Positions 60,709 through 64,000 of a stretch of DNA of 64,000 nucleotides are shown here, one piece after another (position 1 is the first letter of the stretch; every line of letters starts with the position of its first letter). Origin of the DNA: Bacillota bacterium (GTDB taxonomy: Bacteria > Bacillota > Clostridia > DSM-8532). The notes under the pieces were generated by a model, which had not been told where the DNA came from, searched no databases, and was given only the letters and a program-made list of their open reading frames with translations. A program made the translations under genes and the position numbers. Location of the stretch: positions 124,001 to 188,000 of the forward strand of contig JAEYOK010000045.1 of assembly GCA_023411795.1 (NCBI GenBank), in the 5' to 3' direction.

Positions 60709-61059
60709 ATGAGCAAACTGCCTGTATTGACAAAAAACAAAGAATTCCAAAGGGTATATAGCAGAGGAAAATATGCTGCTTCTTCCTTATTGGTTATATA
60801 TGTTCATCATAATAATCTTCCTATTACGAGGCTTGGTATTACAACAAGTAAAAAAGTTGGAAATTCAGTTAAACGAAACAGGATGAGAAGACTTATAAAA
60901 GAAAACATGAGACTTTTATATAGCCGTTTGGATAAAGGATTTGACTTAGTAATAGTGGCAAGAAAGACAGAAAAACTTGTTAATTTAGATATTATAGGGA
61001 AAGATATAAGGTATCTTTTTAACAGATTGGGTCTATTAGATAGGGAAGCTAATGATTAA
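60709..61059 (+). CDS. rnpA: Ribonuclease P protein component
   Basis: A 116-residue protein (MSKLPVLTKNKEFQRVYSRGK...) with the RNR signature RLGITTSKKVGNSVKRNRMRRLIKE that contacts RNase P RNA and pre-tRNA. It assists 5' processing of tRNAs. I chose the ATG at 60709 by homology to family starts; the ribosome site is weak. It overlaps yidD by 8 bases. Confidence 0.94.
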   Translation: MSKLPVLTKNKEFQRVYSRGKYAASSLLVIYVHHNNLPITRLGITTSKKVGNSVKRNRMRRLIKENMRLLYSRLDKGFDLVIVARKTEKLVNLDIIGKDIRYLFNRLGLLDREAND

Positions 61060-61267
61060 AAAACTAATTTTAGCTGTTATAAAGTTTTATAGGAAATTTT
61101 TGTCCCCTCTTAAAGGTAGTCCTACATGTAGATTTTATCCCACATGCTCTCAATATGCCTTAGAAGCAGTTATGAAATATGGTGCTTTGAAAGGTACTTA
61201 TTTAGCTATACTTAGAATATTAAAGTGTCATCCCTTCCACCCCGGAGGGTATGACCCTGTAAAGTAA
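61052..61267 (+). CDS. yidD: Membrane protein insertion efficiency factor YidD
   Basis: A 71-residue protein with the YidD motifs YRKFLSPLKGSPTCRFYPTCSQYALEAVMKYGALKG and RILKCHPFHPGGYDPV. An amphipathic N-terminus associates with the inner face of the membrane. It supports YidC-dependent insertion and lies 19 bases upstream of yidC. Confidence 0.95.
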   Translation: MIKKLILAVIKFYRKFLSPLKGSPTCRFYPTCSQYALEAVMKYGALKGTYLAILRILKCHPFHPGGYDPVK

Positions 61268-61286
61268 TAAATCGGAGGTATTTTTT

Positions 61287-62327
61287 ATGGGAATACTTAG
61301 TGCGATAGGCGCATTGTTTGGAAAGTTGATGTATTTTATTTATAATACTATTGGCTTTCATAATTATGCACTTTCTCTTGTTTTCTTTACGATTGTTTAT
61401 AAGCTAATTTTATTACCTTTATCAATCAAACAAATGAAATCAACTCAGCTGATGCAGGAACTTCAGCCTGAACTTCAGAGAATTCAGGAAAGATATAAAA
61501 ATGATAAGGAAAAGCTTCAGGAAGAACAGATGAAGTTCTATCAGGAGAAAGGATATAATCCCACTTCAGGATGCCTTCCTCTATTAATTCAAATGCCCAT
61601 TATCTTAGCACTTTTTTATGTTATAAGAATGCCTATGTCTTATATGCTGGAGTTACCGGCAAGAGCAGTAAGTCATATGGCTATTGTTTCAATTAATAGC
61701 GGTGAATTGGAGAGTATAAAGACTGATCTTGAAATAAAAGATCCTAACAAAGAAGAGTTAACTGATTCTTATCTGCAGGAATTTTATAAGGAAATATCTA
61801 AAAAAGATGCCTATGTGGAAATTAAAATTTTAGATATCGTTAACAGAAAGCCTGAAATAGTAGATAATAATCCCTATCTTACAGATGAACATAAACAGGT
61901 GTTGAAGGATTTTGATCTTAAGCTGTTTAAAATCTTTAATTTAGGTGTGAAACCGGAAATAAATCCGAAAAAGGTAATCGAAGAACCAGGGACTTATATC
62001 CCACCTCTTATAATAATTATTATAGCGGTTGCCACTACATTTTTAACGACAGCTCAAATGATGCCTCAGCAACAGCAGCAGCAACAGAAGGGAAAAGACG
62101 GTAAACAGGCTAACGCAGGTTGTGCCGGAAAGGGAATGCTTTGGATGAGCCCCATTATGACATTGTGGATTGGATTGGGTACTCCTTGCGGACTATCTGT
62201 TTACTGGACTTTGAACAATATATTATCCTTTGTCCAGCAAAAAATAATGAACAAGTATTTTAAGAAGGACGATAACACCAAAAAGGAGGAGAATAAAGTT
62301 GTTAAAGTCAATAATAAAAGAAGCTAA
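61287..62327 (+). CDS. yidC: Membrane protein insertase YidC/OxaA
   Basis: A 346-residue insertase with the TM core: NYALSLVFFTIVYKLILLPLSIKQMKSTQLMQELQPELQ (including the conserved Lys/Arg groove region), NPTSGCLPLLIQMPIILALFYVI, and the C-terminal TM pair around YIPPLIIIIIAVATTFLTTAQMM and WMSPIMTLWIGLGTPCGLSVYWTLNNI. Between the second and third segments is an extra charged loop of about 110 residues, and a QQQQQQQK run follows the third. Its end overlaps jag by 29 bases. Confidence 0.94.
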   Translation: MGILSAIGALFGKLMYFIYNTIGFHNYALSLVFFTIVYKLILLPLSIKQMKSTQLMQELQPELQRIQERYKNDKEKLQEEQMKFYQEKGYNPTSGCLPLLIQMPIILALFYVIRMPMSYMLELPARAVSHMAIVSINSGELESIKTDLEIKDPNKEELTDSYLQEFYKEISKKDAYVEIKILDIVNRKPEIVDNNPYLTDEHKQVLKDFDLKLFKIFNLGVKPEINPKKVIEEPGTYIPPLIIIIIAVATTFLTTAQMMPQQQQQQQKGKDGKQANAGCAGKGMLWMSPIMTLWIGLGTPCGLSVYWTLNNILSFVQQKIMNKYFKKDDNTKKEENKVVKVNNKRS

Positions 62328-62940
62328 GACAGTTGATGATGCTATTAGACTTGCTTGCGAAGAACTTGAGACAAATGTTGAAAATGTTGAAGTTGAGATT
62401 ATAAACGAAGGAAACAAAGGACTTCTCGGAATTATAGGAAACAAGAATGCAGTTGTGAGGGTAACACAAAAGGCCGGTATCGATGATATCATTGTTGACT
62501 TTTTAAGACCCATCTTTGAAAAGATGGAAATCACAGCAAACCTTGATATTATTCACGAGGAAGACCATGTTACTGTCCGCCTTACCGGTGACGACATAGG
62601 TATTGTAATCGGAAGAAGAGGCGAAACCTTGGATTCATTACAATATCTGTTGAGTCTTGTAGTAAACCGTAAATCTGAAGAGTATACACGAATTGTTTTG
62701 GACGTAGCCGATTACAGGCAAAAAAGAGAGGACACTCTTGTAAGACTGGCAAACAGAGTTGCGGACAAGGTAGCCAGATACCGTAAAAATTTGACACTAG
62801 AACCCATGAATCCTTATGAAAGAAGAATAATTCATTCTACTTTGCAGGACCATAAATATGTTGAGACACAGAGTATCGGAGAAGAACCTAATCGTAAAGT
62901 TGTTGTCCGTTACAAACAGGGCAGTGGAAGGTCATATTAA
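62299..62940 (+). CDS. jag: Jag/KhpB RNA-binding protein (KH-R3H)
   Basis: A 213-residue protein with the Jag N-terminal domain (DDAIRLACEELETNVENVEVEIINEGNKGLLGIIGNK), a KH domain (VRLTGDDIGIVIGRRGETLDSLQYLLSLVVNR) and the R3H domain (LEPMNPYERRIIHSTLQDHKYVETQSIGEEPNRKVVV). It is the KhpB partner of KhpA in RNA binding and cell-division control in other Firmicutes. A TTG start with AAAGGAGG upstream lies inside the yidC end. Confidence 0.94.
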   Translation: MLKSIIKEAKTVDDAIRLACEELETNVENVEVEIINEGNKGLLGIIGNKNAVVRVTQKAGIDDIIVDFLRPIFEKMEITANLDIIHEEDHVTVRLTGDDIGIVIGRRGETLDSLQYLLSLVVNRKSEEYTRIVLDVADYRQKREDTLVRLANRVADKVARYRKNLTLEPMNPYERRIIHSTLQDHKYVETQSIGEEPNRKVVVRYKQGSGRSY

Positions 62941-62948
62941 GTATGAAT

Positions 62949-62979
62949 AAACGGACAACGGATTAACCGTTGTCCGTTT
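62949..62979 (+). terminator. Terminator after jag
   Basis: aaacggacaacgg and ccgttgtccgttt form a 13-base-pair stem with a 5-base loop, followed by TTTTAAA. It lies between jag and mnmE. Confidence 0.8.
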
Positions 62980-63018
62980 TAAATCTAAGAGAAAAAAGAA
63001 TCAATCAGAGGATTAACT

Positions 63019-64000
63019 ATGGTTAACGATACAATTGCAGGAATTTCAACAGCGGTAGGAAATTCGGGTATAACTGTTATCAGGCTAAGCGGACCAAATT
63101 CCGTTTCTATAGCCGACTGCATTTTTAAAGGTAAATCAACAGTAGAGGAGCAAATATCCCACACAATACAATATGGTAAAATCAAAAATCCTCAAACGGG
63201 AGAGATTATCGATGAAGTGCTCCTTACGAAGATGACCGGACCCAGAACATATACCAGAGAAGATGTTGTTGAAATAAGCAGCCATGGTGGTTATACTATC
63301 GCAAGAACCTTATTGAATCTTCTTTATGAAAATGGAGCAAGGCCTGCCGATCCGGGTGAATTTACTAAGAGGGCCTTTTTAAATGGGCGAATTGATTTAT
63401 CCCAGGCTGAAGCGGTGATGGATATTATTCAGGCCAGGACTCAGAGAGTCTCAAAGGTGGCCGTAAGACAGCTTGAAGGCTCTGTTTCCCATAAGCTTGA
63501 TGAAATCCGGGAGAGCCTTATAAACTTGCTTTCCGGTATAGAGGTAAATTTGGATTATCCGGAGTATGATGCCGAGGAAGTTACATTGGCTCAAGTGGGT
63601 ATTACAACAAAAGAAATTTTAATTACACTTGATGAACTAATAGGAACCTTCAGGTTTGGAAAGCTTCTTCGGGAGGGCATGGAGGTTGTAATCGCCGGAA
63701 GGCCTAATGTGGGAAAGTCATCACTAATGAATAGGCTGACTAGAAAAAACAAATCCATTGTTACAGATATTCCGGGAACAACACGAGATATTATAGAAGA
63801 GTATATTAATATAAAAGGAATCCCTGTAAAACTTGTAGATACTGCCGGTGTGAGAGAAACTTCGGATCAGGTTGAGCTCCAGGGTGTTGAAAGAAGCATC
63901 AAAGCTATTTCAGATGCCGAATTTGCAATTGTATTGGTGGATGCCTCCCAGGGTTTAGTGCCTGAAGACGAAACCATTATAAAGAAGGTCCGAGAAGAAG
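63019..64000 (+). CDS. mnmE: tRNA modification GTPase MnmE, C-terminus beyond window
   Basis: The visible 327 residues start MVNDTIAGISTAVGNSGITVIRLSG, with the N-terminal folate-binding domain (GPRTYTREDVVEISSHGGYTIARTLL), the helical domain (PGEFTKRAFLNGRIDLSQAEAVMDIIQARTQ) and the G domain (VVIAGRPNVGKSSLMNRLTRKNKSIVTDIPGTTRDIIEEYI). MnmE with MnmG modifies the wobble uridine of several tRNAs. GAGGATT precedes the ATG. The frame stays open to the window end. Confidence 0.95.
   Translation, partial: MVNDTIAGISTAVGNSGITVIRLSGPNSVSIADCIFKGKSTVEEQISHTIQYGKIKNPQTGEIIDEVLLTKMTGPRTYTREDVVEISSHGGYTIARTLLNLLYENGARPADPGEFTKRAFLNGRIDLSQAEAVMDIIQARTQRVSKVAVRQLEGSVSHKLDEIRESLINLLSGIEVNLDYPEYDAEEVTLAQVGITTKEILITLDELIGTFRFGKLLREGMEVVIAGRPNVGKSSLMNRLTRKNKSIVTDIPGTTRDIIEEYINIKGIPVKLVDTAGVRETSDQVELQGVERSIKAISDAEFAIVLVDASQGLVPEDETIIKKVREE

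Overview
The window is the replication-origin neighbourhood and one adjoining chromosome arm of an endospore-forming, low-GC Gram-positive anaerobe of the class Clostridia. This is shown by the order mnmE-jag-yidC-yidD-rnpA-rpmH / dnaA-dnaN-yaaA-recF-remB-gyrB around 60 kb, two perfect parS sites next to parA/parB, sporulation genes (SPOCS/LysM protein, bofA, cotS), S-layer-homology proteins and the rpsF-ssb and veg/ispE loci. The species cannot be fixed from the sequence alone. Most genes left of about 60.3 kb are on the minus strand and those to the right are on the plus strand, as expected if replication starts between them.

Layout, left to right. 1-2.3 kb: the N-terminal part of a large S-layer-type protein with a strong promoter and a hairpin in its leader. 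2.6-5.5 kb: a Nudix hydrolase, an unknown 411-residue protein and dusB in one operon. 5.5-6.6 kb: rpsF-ssb, where the usual third gene rpsR is missing and a short palindromic repeat array is found instead. 6.7-13.4 kb: ispE, a GntR regulator and a surface-glycan module (MBOAT acyltransferase, AlgJ-like partner, membrane glycosyltransferase, GT2 and DUF2304). 13.5-15.1 kb: a SPOCS/LysM sporulation protein.

15.2-34.5 kb holds a carbohydrate-catabolism block. A 14-gene minus-strand operon encodes a HAD phosphatase, an ABC sugar importer, a GH116-like glycosidase, a PHP-family and a calcineurin-like phosphoesterase, an amidohydrolase, two DUF2961 (GH172-type) proteins, aspartase, a BadF/NAGK-type kinase, a SIS sugar-phosphate enzyme and a GatZ/KbaZ-like protein. 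A divergent MurR/RpiR regulator lies beside it, and then decayed copies of an ABC permease and a sensor kinase. Because veg and ispE are close neighbours in Bacillus, this block looks like an insertion between veg and the SPOCS-ispE genes. It is the best candidate here for an undescribed pathway, probably import and breakdown of an amino-sugar or phosphodiester-containing glycan.

34.5-48.5 kb: veg (two tandem consensus promoters), glgB, an FN3/SLH surface protein, DUF1385-prmC, yaaL, bofA, cotS, fhs, an EamA transporter, a striking Arg-Asp repeat protein and a DUF896 protein. 48.6-60.2 kb: serS, DUF4446, parB, parA, an acyl-ACP thioesterase, a GNAT acetyltransferase and the gyrB-recF-dnaN-dnaA block. 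60.4-64 kb: rpmH to the truncated mnmE.

Several non-coding elements stand out: a pair of related MITE-like elements (37.7 and 52.3 kb), two long inverted repeats sharing a GGGGACGG core (10.3 and 48.1 kb), and a nested hairpin with IS-end-like sequence (48.5 kb). No tRNA, rRNA, CRISPR array, prophage or intact transposase gene was seen.
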